DNA of 64,000 nt from Chthoniobacter flavus Ellin428 (lineage in GTDB: Bacteria; Verrucomicrobiota; Verrucomicrobiia; Chthoniobacterales; Chthoniobacteraceae), in the NCBI RefSeq assembly GCF_000173075.1, contig NZ_ABVL01000008.1:62001-126000 (forward strand). The letters are read 5' to 3'. This document shows positions 9,201 through 17,026 of this stretch, piece by piece. How positions within the stretch are numbered: position 1 is the first letter of the stretch; every line of letters begins with the position of its first letter. The translations under genes and the position numbers were made by a program. The notes beneath the pieces are model-generated. The model did not search any database, was not told the DNA's origin, and worked only from the letters and a program-made list of their open reading frames with translations.

Positions 9201-9706
9201 TCCGGCGAGATCGCGCCAAATTCGCCATAAGCCACCGGCAATTTCTCCGGCAACCCGCCCTGCGCGGGCACCTTGAAAAGCTGCCCCACACGATCGGTGA
9301 ACGCCATCATGTGCGATTCGTAGAGCAGCGATTGCCCATCCGGATACCAGCCGAGCAGCCGCTCGCTGCCGCCGTGGTGCGTGATGCGCTGCGGCTCCCC
9401 GCCACCCACCGGCATCACGTAAATATCCACGTTGCCGTCGTAATTGCCCGTGAAGGCGAGCTTCGCGCCATCCGGCGAAAAGCGGGGAAATTGCTGCACC
9501 CCACGCGGTGTGCTCAGCCGCAGCGCAGTGCCGCCCGCCTTCGGCGCAATCCAGATGTTGCCGCCGTAGACGAAGGCGATTTCGGATTTCGACACCGCGG
9601 GCATTTGCAACATGCGCGCGTCGATTTGCGCGGGGGCTAATTCCTCATCGGCGTGAACGGCGGCCACGGCCAGGGCCGCGAAACCAAGGTAAAGCGGGAG
9701 TTTCAT
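6284..9706 (-). CDS. Secreted tricorn-type protease (S41 family)
   Basis: A 1140-residue protein with a signal peptide (MKLPLYLGFAALAVAAVHA). About 500 residues of WD40/TolB-like propeller repeats follow, with recurring FSPDG, WSPDGRWIAY and SSDSRWF strands. Next comes a lysine/glutamate/proline-rich linker, then a PDZ-like segment (GDWLLAVDGRPL). The C-terminal S41 peptidase domain carries WSGSGGD near residues 1025-1031, which should contain the nucleophilic serine. This matches the tricorn architecture. Secretion fits periplasmic degradation of peptides. The charged linker is longer than usual. Its start faces the DUF3592 gene across a hairpin element. Confidence 0.92.
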   Translation of the reverse strand: MKLPLYLGFAALAVAAVHADEELAPAQIDARMLQMPAVSKSEIAFVYGGNIWIAPKAGGTALRLSTPRGVQQFPRFSPDGAKLAFTGNYDGNVDIYVMPVGGGEPQRITHHGGSERLLGWYPDGQSLLYESHMMAFTDRVGQLFKVPAQGGLPEKLPVAYGEFGAISPDGHTLAFTPISTDFATWKRYRGGMAPDIWLFDLEKKTAENVTHNEANDSQPMWHGETLYFISDRDEHERDNIWAYNTRTKETREVTHFTESDVHFPSVGPDDLVFENDGRLYVLDLGTEQMHEVKIKVATDRATLRPRVQNVAGYVRNAAISPTGKRALFEARGDIFSVPAEHGIVRDITSTSGVAERNPAWSPDGRWIAYFSDKTGEYELTIRPSDKAGGEETLTHLGRGFRYQPQWSPDAKKIVFVDQAMRIHLYDMETKQVTEVGRQLWAYEGDLARFRVSWSSDSRWFTYAADRENRQSAIVVYDTHEKRELAATSGFYDDDMPVFDPDGRYLYYRSKRVFEPIYSESDNTWIYTNGESLVALPLRKDVPSPLGPRDDEEPVRREPPVPEKTEEKKPEPAKDKKDEAQPKQSEPKKDKPEKPASDTAIEEQKPSTENAPAGDGRQGMRLARQFPLKPKPLVIDFDNIEARGVVLPAGGGHFDNLMAVPGKVIFRWPPRVGSRKGNAPLSFWDLEKRDEKMILDDCGGADLSADGKKLLVKKGDQWGIINVLEGQRIDKPLAVGSIEEQIDPPAEWRQIFNDAWRIERDFFYDPHMHGVDWQKMRTRYGRILEGAVTRSDVNHLLGELLGELNCSHTYRGGGDFDDGPTRSVGYLGCDYALEQGAYRIAHIIIAAPWDNVRSPLMQPGVNVHEGDWLLAVDGRPLDTKQDPWAAFQGLGDKAVMLTVNDKPNMEGSRNVLVQTLGSETALRHKAWVEANRRRVDAASGGTIGYIYVKNTGADGQSELYQQFRAQVAKKGLIVDERWNSGGQIPDRFIELLGRRVTNYWGVRDGRDWQTPYIAQVGPKVMLTNGWSGSGGDCFPWLFRENKLGPIIGTRTWGGLIGMTGAPSLIDGGHVTVPTFSIYDTSGKWIIEGHGVDPDIPVLDDPAELAQGHDPQLERAIEEVQKEMAATPPSPPKPPYPNRAGK

Positions 9707-9770
9707 GGGGCGGGAACAAAAAGCCAGCATGCCGGGAGGGGCATGCTTTGGCGAGGCAGGAAACATCCAT

Positions 9771-9865
9771 TCTTAATCTTACTCTTAATCATAATCTTAC
9801 TCTCTCCGGGAGAGGCGGCACGGAATGGGATTGAGATTAAGATTAGGATTACGATTAAGATTGAG
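9771..9865. repeat. Hexad word hairpin (TTAATC family), copy A
   Basis: The left arm (9771-9803) is built of TTAATC-type 6-nt units with variants such as TTACTC. The right arm (9831-9865) is the complement, built of GATTAAG-type units, with about five mismatches in 35. It lies between two divergent starts, 15 nt upstream of the DUF3592 gene and 65 nt upstream of the protease gene. The arms are far more AT-rich than the surroundings. Confidence 0.9.
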
Positions 9866-9880
9866 AAAAACACGCCCATC

Positions 9881-10414
9881 GTGAGTTCACCCGCCTCTTC
9901 CGATCCTTCTCCCGATCAACCGAAACGTGGCCGCGTCCTCCTCGCCCGCTTGCTCTTCCTCGTGTTCCTCGTCGTCGGATCGGGCATCCTGTATATCGCC
10001 ACGATCCGCCCGCTGCAGAACGTGCTCGTCGCGCGCAGTTGGCTGGAAACGCCGTGCGTCATCAATTCCAGCCGCGTGGTCAAAGTCGGCGGTGCGAAGC
10101 ACGGCACGCAAAGCTACCGCGCGGAAATTTTCTACGCTTACACGATCGGCAATACGCATTACACCACGAGCAACTATCAATTCGACAGCGGCGGCAGCGA
10201 CGGCAAAGAAGCCAAACAACAGATCGTCGATCAATATCCGCCCGGGCGCCAGACGGTGTGCTACATCAACCCCACCAATCCGGGCCAGGCCGTTCTCAAC
10301 CGCAAACCGAACGGTGAAATGTTCTATGGCCTCATCGGCCTGCTCTTCGCTCTCTTTGGCCTGGTCGGCTTCGTCTCTTCGTTCCGGCTGAAGAGCGTGC
10401 CGCCCGCGGTGTAG
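9881..10414 (+). CDS. DUF3592 membrane protein
   Basis: A 177-residue protein with two membrane helices (about residues 18-42 and 148-168) flanking an extracytoplasmic DUF3592 domain. The domain shows NSSRVVKVG, a YAYTIGNTHY strand and YPPGRQTVCYINPTNPGQAVL near its end. Function is unknown. The GTG start at 9881 matches the GTG start of its paralogue at 10811; both begin VSSP. The frame is open back to 9653 through the hexad repeat, which I do not count as coding. It is the first of three genes that look related in function. Confidence 0.8.
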   Translation: MSSPASSDPSPDQPKRGRVLLARLLFLVFLVVGSGILYIATIRPLQNVLVARSWLETPCVINSSRVVKVGGAKHGTQSYRAEIFYAYTIGNTHYTTSNYQFDSGGSDGKEAKQQIVDQYPPGRQTVCYINPTNPGQAVLNRKPNGEMFYGLIGLLFALFGLVGFVSSFRLKSVPPAV

Positions 10415-10422
10415 GGGGGAAA

Positions 10423-10543
10423 CGCAGAGACGCGGAGGGAAGGCAATGGGGCAATCGGACAGTGGCATAACGTTTCGCGCCGATCGTCCGATTGTCTCCC
10501 TGTCTGATTGTCCGATTGTCTTCTTTCTCCTCTGCGTCTCTGC
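10423..10543. repeat. Octad word hairpin
   Basis: An outer stem pairs 10424-10443 (GCAGAGACGC core) with 10524-10543. Inside, 10486-10525 consists of five exact 8-nt registers: GTCCGATT, GTCTCCCT, GTCTGATT, GTCCGATT, GTCTTCTT. The complementary word GCAATCGGAC is at 10451-10460. The element begins just after the stop of the first DUF3592 gene. Confidence 0.8.
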
Positions 10544-10587
10544 AGTGCTAACCATGAAAATGTCCGCACGACGCGTAGAATTTTTGG

Positions 10588-10652
10588 CCCGCGAATCACG
10601 CAAATAACACGAATGAGGGCAGATCATTCGCGTCATTCGGGTGATTCGCGGG
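10588..10652. repeat. Nonad word hairpin, 29-nt arms
   Basis: Two 29-nt arms (10588-10616 and 10624-10652) separated by 7 nt are complementary except at four positions. The left arm reads in 9-nt units: GCGAATCAC, GCAAATAAC, ACGAATGAG. Three of the four mismatches would be G-U pairs in a minus-strand RNA, but A-C in a plus-strand RNA. It lies about 160 nt before the start of the second DUF3592 gene. Confidence 0.88.
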
Positions 10653-10810
10653 TCACTTTCCCTTCCCTGTCTTTTCGCATGTTCGTGGCTCCCCTTTTGG
10701 TTGCGGCTCCGCCGCGCTGTGCCTCTGCGTTTTACCTTCTTCCCCTACGCCAGGATGACAGCGAAGCGCATTGCCAAACCCGCCCACTTTCGGCAAAGGA
10801 AACATCCGCC

Positions 10811-11995
10811 GTGAGCTCGCCCTACCGCTTTTCCAATGCCACCCGCAAGCCGAGCGCCGTCGGCACCGGCTGCCTCCGCCTTTTCTTCGGCATCTTTTTC
10901 CTCGCCGGCGCGGTCATGGTCTGGTCCCTCACGATTTTGCCGCTCCTCCGGGTCGCTGCCGCTTCGCGCTGGGAAGAAACGCCCTGCACCATCGATTCCA
11001 GCCGCGTCATCGAGCAGCAGGGCGGCAGCCATAACAGCACAAGCTACACCGTCGAAGTCACCTATCATTATGACTTCCACGGCCAGCGCTACTCCTCGCG
11101 CCGCTACGAATTCACCGCCGGCTCGAACCTCGGTTACAATGGCGCACATCGCATCGTGGACCAGTATCCGCCGGAGCGGCAGACCGCGTGTTACGTGAAC
11201 CCCAGCCACCCGACGGAGGCCGTCATTCACCGCGGGACCACCGGCGAAATGCTCATGGGCCTCATCGGCCTGATCTTTGCCGCCATCGGCGCCGGCGGCA
11301 TCGTCTTCGCCGGGCGCCTCACCGGGCCGCCGCGGGCCTCGCGCAAAAACGCCATGCCGACCTTCACGCCGGCCACCGGCGAGCTCATCGAGCTCAAGCC
11401 GCAGATGACCCCCATGGGCAAGTTCATTACCATGCTCATCCTCGGCCTCGTCTGGAATGGCTTCATGAGCATCTTCGTCTATTTCGTCTTCCTCGGACCA
11501 AATCACTCCAGCGCCCCGCTGTTTGCCAAGATCATCGTCGGCCTCTTTTCGTTGATCGGCGTGCTCATCATCCTCGGCGTCATCGGCAGTTTCCTCGCCT
11601 TGTTCAATCCGCGCATCGTCCTCCGCGCCCGCACCGATGCCGTGCCGCTCGGCGGCGATTTCCATTTTGAATGGAATACGCGCGGCCGCGTCGACAAGCT
11701 GCACAAATTGAGCATCGTCCTCGTCGGCCGCGAAGACGCGACCCACCAGGCCGGCAAAAGCTCGCAGACCTTCACCCAGGTCTTCGCCGAGATTCCCGTG
11801 GTGGAAACGCTCGACCAGCAAATCACCGGCGAGGGTCAGGCCCATGTCTCCATTCCCGCCGGCCTCATGCACTCGTTTCATGGCAGCAGCAATCGCATCT
11901 CGTGGCGCCTGCAAGTGAAGGGCGAAATTCCGAAATGGCCCGACATCGACCAGGAGCACACCATCCAGGTGTTACCGCAAGGGGCCACGACCTGA
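10811..11995 (+). CDS. DUF3592 membrane protein with C-terminal beta-sandwich domain
   Basis: A 394-residue paralogue of the gene at 9881. It has an N-terminal membrane helix, a DUF3592 domain (DSSRVIEQQG to YPPERQTACYVNPSHPTEAV) and a second helix. Two more helices follow (LILGLVWNGFMSIFVYFVFLG and IIVGLFSLIGVLIILGVIGS), then about 130 residues of soluble beta-rich sequence similar in style to arrestin-like domains (ALFNPRIVLRARTDAVPLG). The GTG at 10811 starts VSSPYRF, like the paralogue. The next gene begins 11 nt downstream, which suggests joint expression. Function is unknown. Confidence 0.78.
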   Translation: MSSPYRFSNATRKPSAVGTGCLRLFFGIFFLAGAVMVWSLTILPLLRVAAASRWEETPCTIDSSRVIEQQGGSHNSTSYTVEVTYHYDFHGQRYSSRRYEFTAGSNLGYNGAHRIVDQYPPERQTACYVNPSHPTEAVIHRGTTGEMLMGLIGLIFAAIGAGGIVFAGRLTGPPRASRKNAMPTFTPATGELIELKPQMTPMGKFITMLILGLVWNGFMSIFVYFVFLGPNHSSAPLFAKIIVGLFSLIGVLIILGVIGSFLALFNPRIVLRARTDAVPLGGDFHFEWNTRGRVDKLHKLSIVLVGREDATHQAGKSSQTFTQVFAEIPVVETLDQQITGEGQAHVSIPAGLMHSFHGSSNRISWRLQVKGEIPKWPDIDQEHTIQVLPQGATT

Positions 11996-12006
11996 ACCCA
12001 AACGAC

Positions 12007-12381
12007 ATGTCTCTCGTCATCCAAATCCACGAAAACCAGACCGCGTTTTCCCCGCGCGACCGCGTCACCGGCGAAGTCTCGTGGCAAGTCGAGACGCCGC
12101 CCCGGAGCGTCGAACTGCGCCTCGTGTGGGGTACCAGCGGCCGTGGCAACCGTGACTTCTGCATCGTCGAGACCATTCCCTTTTCCAATCCGCAGTCGAC
12201 CGAGACACGCTCGTTCAGCTTCACCCTACCCGAGGGCCCATACAGCTTCACCGGCAAATTGATCACGCTCACCTGGGGGCTGGAGCTCGCCATCGAGCCG
12301 GGGGGGCAATTCATCGGCCAGGAGATCACCGTTGCGCCCGGTGGCCGGGAGGTGGTGCTCCCACAAATCGCAAAAAAGTAA
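12007..12381 (+). CDS. Arrestin-like beta-sandwich protein
   Basis: A 124-residue soluble protein with no membrane segment, beginning SLVIQIHENQTAFSPRDRVTGEVSW. That pattern, together with FSFTLPEGPYSFTGKLITL and the EPGGQFIGQEITV ending, is typical of arrestin-like or immunoglobulin-like sandwiches. It starts 11 nt after the DUF3592/beta-sandwich gene, and its fold resembles that protein's C-terminal domain, so the two may form a complex. I do not recognise a named family. Confidence 0.65.
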   Translation: MSLVIQIHENQTAFSPRDRVTGEVSWQVETPPRSVELRLVWGTSGRGNRDFCIVETIPFSNPQSTETRSFSFTLPEGPYSFTGKLITLTWGLELAIEPGGQFIGQEITVAPGGREVVLPQIAKK

Positions 12382-12716
12382 CTCCGTTTTCGAATCAGCT
12401 CCTGGAGGGAAGCGCGCTGCCGCTTCGGTATGAGCGCGTCGCCCCAATGCTCATGTTTTCAGACGATCGAGGGACGTGGCCACGGACCCCGGGAGGAGCG
12501 ACTTCCTAAAAGCCGTGCTCCAGGCAGCGGTGCTCATGGAAGAGGGCGCTTCGCGCCGAGGGTTTTCGGTCGGCGACTGGGAAGTCGCCGCTCCCAGTGG
12601 GGCGTCCCGCTTCGCCTAACACCATGCACACATGCGATCCACGGGCGGACCACCTCAGCTAAAAGATTGACAGCACGCCTAACACTCGCGATCACAACCC
12701 CGGAGGTTCCCCATCT
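12382..12716. other. Intergenic region with a 16-nt inverted repeat
   Basis: No gene is recognisable. An inverted repeat pairs GGGAGGAGCGACTTCC (12491-12506) with a complementary GGGAAGTCGCCGCTCCC (12579-12595), 14 of 16 positions matching. Its 72-nt interior contains the small palindrome GGCGCTTCGCGCC. It could be a terminator for the upstream gene or another structured repeat. Confidence 0.6.
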
Positions 12717-13352
12717 ATGAAATGTGCCCTGTCTGGTTTCCTTTGGAAGTCGCTCGCCGTCATCGGCGTGAGCTATGGCCTTGTCGCCGCGGCCGTCGCC
12801 CAACAGACCGCACCCGATGATCCGATCCAAAAGCGTTTCTATTCATCGCTCGCCACGGCCGCGCAGAACGCGACCACGGAGCATACGCGAAAGATCGGCG
12901 GCGGTGGCGGCGGACGCTTTTTCGAAGTTCTGCCCGAGGGCGGGCTGCTCGTCGGCTTCGTGGTCTGGACTGGCGAGTGGGCCGGGCATCATATCATTCG
13001 CGGCGTGCGGCCGATTTTTCAAACATCTCATGGCCGCATCACCGGCCAGCGTCACGGCGTCGAAAATGGCGCCCCGATTCGCGTCGAAGCAAAGGAAGGC
13101 TATGCCGTGGCCGCCATCGAAGCGCGCGGCGGCGATCGCCTCGACGGATTTGAAGTCCTCTATTGGAAGATCCATCCGGCGGACATCAACCTCGACGCCG
13201 AAGGTTCTTACAAGAGCGAGTGGATCGGTGGCGGCGGCGGACACAAGGGCCGCCATCCGCTGACTTCCAATGGCAACCCAGTTATCGGCATCGCCGGCGC
13301 GAGCGGCGAGGATATGGATCGGTTGGGGCTCATTTATTACGACCGGCATTAG
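12717..13352 (+). CDS. Secreted protein with two glycine-rich lectin-like repeats
   Basis: A 211-residue protein with an N-terminal signal peptide (to about AVAQQ). Two similar segments follow, each opening with a glycine run: IGGGGGGRFFEVLPEGGLLVG near residue 60 and IGGGGGHKGRHPL near residue 170. Each has downstream strands of the type RVEAKEGYAVAAIEAR. The pattern GG-G before hydrophobic strands and a later 'AIEARGGDRLDGFEVLYW' recalls jacalin-like sugar-binding folds, but I cannot confirm it. It is likely periplasmic or cell-surface. It is convergent with the next gene. Confidence 0.6.
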   Translation: MKCALSGFLWKSLAVIGVSYGLVAAAVAQQTAPDDPIQKRFYSSLATAAQNATTEHTRKIGGGGGGRFFEVLPEGGLLVGFVVWTGEWAGHHIIRGVRPIFQTSHGRITGQRHGVENGAPIRVEAKEGYAVAAIEARGGDRLDGFEVLYWKIHPADINLDAEGSYKSEWIGGGGGHKGRHPLTSNGNPVIGIAGASGEDMDRLGLIYYDRH

Positions 13353-13370
13353 GCGAAAAGCGGGAATGGA

Positions 13371-13423
13371 AATGGCCACGAAAAGGCCCACGAGGCACAA
13401 AAGGAGAATGTTCCTCGGGCAAG
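13371..13423. repeat. GGCACAAAA word repeat, single arm
   Basis: The stretch from AATGGCCACGAAAAGG to CGGGCAAG resembles the left arm plus start of the interior of the element at 19175-19318, including a shared GTTCC-CGGGCAAG-type segment. The complementary arm is not recognisable here. It lies between two convergent genes. Confidence 0.6.
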
Positions 13424-13479
13424 TGGGTGGCGCTCGTCGCCTCCCTGCGGGTGAAACTGCCGTATCCTGTCCTTCTATT

Positions 13480-14010
13480 TCAGTTCCCCGCCGTTTTCCG
13501 CTTCTTCGCCGGGCTCGCCGGCGGCGTGGGGGTCGTCCCCCCGGGTTTGATCTTCTCCAGAAACGTCGTCACCACATCCGCGCCGGCGGTGTTCTTCTCC
13601 TTGATCAATTCGCGCCGCAGATTTCCCGCCGCGGTCGCGTAGAAGACGTAGACATTCTTCAAGTTATCCGCCCGGGCGAGGGCGTAATCGGCCTGGAGCA
13701 CGGCCAAAGGATCGGCCTGCTTTTCCACCGCGCGCGCATCGACGATCTCGATATTTTGATCCGCCGCGCGCAATTGCCTGGCGAACGTGCGCGCGTTTTC
13801 CGCACCCTCGAGATTCGCCGCCCCCTGCAACCTCTTCGCCAATTCGTCCGCTCGCAACGCGTATGATTCATTCAATTTGCCGAGCACATCACTGCGCGCC
13901 TTGTGGTATTCCGCGAGCAGTGTTTCCAGCTTGGGCGCCTGCGCGGCCTGCAGCGGTACCGCGAAGCACAACAGGATCGCGAGGCAGAAAAGGAATCGGG
14001 AGATCTTCAT
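13480..14010 (-). CDS. Secreted helical protein of unknown function
   Basis: A 176-residue protein with a signal peptide (MKISRFLFCLAILLCFAVPLQA). The rest is helical, with a coiled-coil look (LETLLAEYHKARSDVLGKL, LAKRLQGAANLEGAENAR). It ends in a low-complexity TPTPPASPAKKRK tail. I do not recognise the family; a periplasmic helical bundle is likely. The start at 14010 is chosen because it opens the signal peptide; the frame is open to 14172. Confidence 0.6.
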   Translation of the reverse strand: MKISRFLFCLAILLCFAVPLQAAQAPKLETLLAEYHKARSDVLGKLNESYALRADELAKRLQGAANLEGAENARTFARQLRAADQNIEIVDARAVEKQADPLAVLQADYALARADNLKNVYVFYATAAGNLRRELIKEKNTAGADVVTTFLEKIKPGGTTPTPPASPAKKRKTAGN

Positions 14011-14220
14011 GCGAGGAATCGAATTTTGGTGATGCTCCCAAAAAGCAAAAGGCATGCAAGCGATGTTCCCAAACCGGATGCCGGGCAACAGAAGGGCGGC
14101 GAAGATTGCCGTTCGACGAGCAAAGCCTGATGCCATCGACGCCGGAGACGGCGCCGCTACAGGCAGTTGCACCCCCCATCTACCCGGTCCATGGTCCCCC
14201 CTTCAGAGCAGGGTCGAAGT

Positions 14221-14243
14221 TTATTTAGAATAATTCTTGATAA
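14221..14243 (+). promoter_or_regulatory. Candidate PerR/Fur operator
   Basis: An 11-1-11 inverted repeat centred on 14232: TTATTTAGAAT, A, ATTCTTGATAA. Its core AGAAT-A-ATTCT is perfect and close to the PerR/Fur 7-1-7 box. It lies 34 nt upstream of the Fur-family gene, consistent with autoregulation and with control of the suf genes behind it. Confidence 0.65.
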
Positions 14244-14276
14244 GCTTAACGGGCAGTGCGAAGGGAAAGGTGCCCA

Positions 14277-14777
14277 ATGAAACTGCGTGATAACCACAGC
14301 GGAGACGCTTCGCCGACTCCCGATGACCATATCCATGGCCGGGGTCTGCGAATGACCGACCAGCGGCGGGCGGTCTACGACGCGCTCATGGGGCAACGCG
14401 ATCATCCCACCGCGGTGGAAGTGTTCATGCGGGTGAAGACGAAGATGCCGAACATCTCGCTGGCCACCGTTTACAACTGCCTGGAAACGCTGACCGATTG
14501 CGGGATCATCAAGGCGGTCAACCACGACCGCGAGCCTTCGCGCTATTGCCCAAATCTCGCCGAGCACGCCCACCTTTTCTGCCAGGGCTGCGGCAGCGTG
14601 ATGGACATTCCGCTGCGCTCGAATCGCCGCCCGCAGGACATCTGGGATCTGCCGGAAGATGTTTCCGTCGTGCAACATGAAGTTTCCTTCCGCGGCCTGT
14701 GCCCGAAGTGCGCCACCGCGGACGCCGCAGATACGCCCCCTGACACGCAAAAGGCCCCCCGGACCCGAAGCAAATAA
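14277..14777 (+). CDS. Fur/PerR-family metalloregulator
   Basis: A 166-residue winged-helix repressor. The N-terminal domain has [13 protein letters not shown] and [13 protein letters not shown] (recognition helix). The C-terminal part has a [10 protein letters not shown] motif and a later CPKC, which form the structural zinc site of PerR-like proteins. It is followed after 20 nt by sufC, and an AGAAT/ATTCT operator lies upstream. I infer that it senses iron or peroxide and controls Fe-S assembly. The start at 14277 has GGGAAAGG nearby as a ribosome site. Whether it is Fur or PerR cannot be decided by eye. Confidence 0.88.
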   Translation: MKLRDNHSGDASPTPDDHIHGRGLRMTDQRRAVYDALMGQRDHPTAVEVFMRVKTKMPNISLATVYNCLETLTDCGIIKAVNHDREPSRYCPNLAEHAHLFCQGCGSVMDIPLRSNRRPQDIWDLPEDVSVVQHEVSFRGLCPKCATADAADTPPDTQKAPRTRSK

Positions 14778-14797
14778 ATGGCCTTTTTAATATCCAA

Positions 14798-15562
14798 ATG
14801 AGTTCACTGAAAATCCAAGACCTGCACGTTCGCATCGGCGAAAAGGAAATCATTCGCGGCCTGACGCTCGAAATTCCCAAAGGCGAGGTGCACGCCATCA
14901 TGGGGCCGAACGGCTCCGGCAAGAGCACCCTGAGCAAAGCGATCGGTGGGCACCCGGATTACACGATCACCAGCGGCGACGTGCTACTCGATGGCGTAAG
15001 CATCCTCGGGATGGAACCCGATGAGCGGGCACGCCAGGGCCTGTTCCTGGCCTTTCAATACCCGATGGAAATTCCCGGCGTGTCGAACGCCAACTTCCTG
15101 CGCGCGGCGCTGAATTCCCGCCAGTCGGAAGGCGAAGAAATCGAGGCCGTGGATTTTTACGAGCATCTCTACGAGGAGATGGACAAGCTGGAGATGCGCC
15201 GCGAGTTCACCTCGCGCGCGGTCAATGAAGGCTTCTCCGGCGGCGAAAAGAAGCGCAATGAAATCCTGCAGATGGCGATGTTGAAGCCGAAGTACGCGAT
15301 CCTCGACGAGACGGATTCCGGCCTCGATATCGATGCGCTGAAGATTGTCAGCGCGGGCGTGAATGCCCAGCGCGGCCCGAACATCGGCTGCCTCGTCATT
15401 ACGCACTACCAACGCCTGCTCGACTACATCGTGCCGGATGTGGTGCACGTGATGGTCGATGGGCGCATCGTTCGCAACGGCCCGAAAGAACTCGCCCTGG
15501 AACTCGAGGAAAAGGGCTACGATTTTATCAAGGACGCACTCGCGGAACCCGTTTCCGCCTAA
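14798..15562 (+). CDS. sufC: Fe-S assembly ATPase SufC
   Basis: The 254-residue ABC ATPase powers the SufBCD scaffold for Fe-S clusters in the cytoplasm. The Walker [10 protein letters not shown] lies at residues 36-44, the signature [11 protein letters not shown] near 145, and the Walker B is followed by [12 protein letters not shown], all as in SufC. It is the second gene of the regulator-sufC-sufB-sufD cluster and starts 20 nt after the regulator. Confidence 0.96.
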   Translation: MSSLKIQDLHVRIGEKEIIRGLTLEIPKGEVHAIMGPNGSGKSTLSKAIGGHPDYTITSGDVLLDGVSILGMEPDERARQGLFLAFQYPMEIPGVSNANFLRAALNSRQSEGEEIEAVDFYEHLYEEMDKLEMRREFTSRAVNEGFSGGEKKRNEILQMAMLKPKYAILDETDSGLDIDALKIVSAGVNAQRGPNIGCLVITHYQRLLDYIVPDVVHVMVDGRIVRNGPKELALELEEKGYDFIKDALAEPVSA

Positions 15563-15583
15563 CCCTCGAAAAGAGGAGATACC

Positions 15584-16996
15584 ATGCCTACTGAAGAACT
15601 TAACCAATTCGACATCGACCGCACGCGCGGCGATTTCCGGTACGACGTCCAGTACCAATACGATGCCGGCACCGGCCTCACGCACCAGACGATCGACTAC
15701 ATCGTGGACGCGAAGGGCGAGCCGGACTGGATCCGCGATTGGCGCCACAAGGCGCTGGACGTTTTTCTCTCGAAGCCGATGCCCACGCACTGGGCCTCCA
15801 AGGACCTCGAGAACATTGTTTTCGACAACATCCGCTATTATCTCGCGGGCGGACAGAAGCCGTCCCGTTCCTGGGAAGATGTGCCGGAGGATATGAAGCG
15901 CACATTCGAACGGCTCGGCATTCCGGAGCAGGAACGGAAGTTCCTTGCCGGTGTCGAGGCGCAGTTCGACTCGGAAGCGGTCTATTCGAACATCAAGAAG
16001 GCGGTGGGCGAGCAGGGCGTGATTTTCGTCGGCTCGACCGACGGCTTGAAGAATCACCCGGAGATTTTCCGCAAGTGGTTCGGCAAGGTCATCCCGACGG
16101 GTGACAACAAATTCAGCGCGCTGAACAGCGCGGTCTTCAGCGGTGGCTCGTTCATCTACGTGCCGCCGGGCGTGAAGGTGAAGCACCCGTTGCAGGCATA
16201 TTTCCGCATCAATGCGGAGAACTTCGGGCAATTTGAGCGCACGCTCATCATCGCCGACGAAGGCTCCGAGGTGATGTACATGGAAGGCTGCACGGCGCCG
16301 AAATTTGAGACGGCGACACTGCACTCCGCGGTCGTGGAGCTCGTGGCGCTGAAGGGCGCGAAGATCCAATACGTGACGGTGCAGAACTGGTCGCCGAACG
16401 TCTTCAATCTCGTGACCAAGCGCGCTATCGCGCACGAGGAAGCGGAAGTGAAGTGGATCGATTGCAACATCGGCTCCCGCCTGACGATGAAGTATCCGGG
16501 CGTGGTCCTGAAGGGTCGCAAGGCCCGCGGCGAAGTGATCAGCATCGCGCTGGCCAACGACGGCCAGCACCAGGACACCGGCGCGAAGATGATTCACGCG
16601 GCGGATGAGACGACGTCGAACATCGTGTCGAAGTCGATCAGCATCGGCAAGGGACGCGCGACGTATCGCGGCCTGGTCCACGTGCCGAAGCATCTCAAGG
16701 GCTGCAAGAACAACACGGAGTGCGATGCGCTGCTCATCAATTCGACGGCGCGCACCGACACCTATCCGGCCATCACCGTGCGCGGCACGGGCAATGCCTG
16801 CCAGCACGAGGCGAGTGTCTCGCAGATTTCCGCGGAGCAGATTTTCTACATGCAACAGCGCGGTCTCACCGAAGCGCAGGCCATGAGCCTGAGCGTGAAC
16901 GGTTTCGTCAACGATCTCGTGCGCCAATTCCCCATGGAATACAGCGTGGAGCTGAAACGCCTCATCGATCTCGAAATGGAAGGCTCGGTCGGTTGA
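15584..16996 (+). CDS. sufB: Fe-S assembly scaffold protein SufB
   Basis: The 470-residue core scaffold of the Suf system forms the Fe-S cluster with SufC and SufD. The length and the beta-helix sequence are typical, with [13 protein letters not shown], the EGCTAP segment holding a conserved cysteine, and [11 protein letters not shown] near the C-terminus. A good ribosome site (GAGGAG) precedes the ATG. It lies 21 nt after sufC and 30 nt before sufD. No sufS or sufE is in the window. Confidence 0.97.
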   Translation: MPTEELNQFDIDRTRGDFRYDVQYQYDAGTGLTHQTIDYIVDAKGEPDWIRDWRHKALDVFLSKPMPTHWASKDLENIVFDNIRYYLAGGQKPSRSWEDVPEDMKRTFERLGIPEQERKFLAGVEAQFDSEAVYSNIKKAVGEQGVIFVGSTDGLKNHPEIFRKWFGKVIPTGDNKFSALNSAVFSGGSFIYVPPGVKVKHPLQAYFRINAENFGQFERTLIIADEGSEVMYMEGCTAPKFETATLHSAVVELVALKGAKIQYVTVQNWSPNVFNLVTKRAIAHEEAEVKWIDCNIGSRLTMKYPGVVLKGRKARGEVISIALANDGQHQDTGAKMIHAADETTSNIVSKSISIGKGRATYRGLVHVPKHLKGCKNNTECDALLINSTARTDTYPAITVRGTGNACQHEASVSQISAEQIFYMQQRGLTEAQAMSLSVNGFVNDLVRQFPMEYSVELKRLIDLEMEGSVG

Positions 16997-17026
16997 TCCG
17001 ATCAACGACTGACATTCACTGAATTC

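Noticed and set aside
6761-9640. A 959-codon plus-strand open frame
   Set aside because: It lies opposite the tricorn protease and has no recognisable features; the protease has clear domain motifs.
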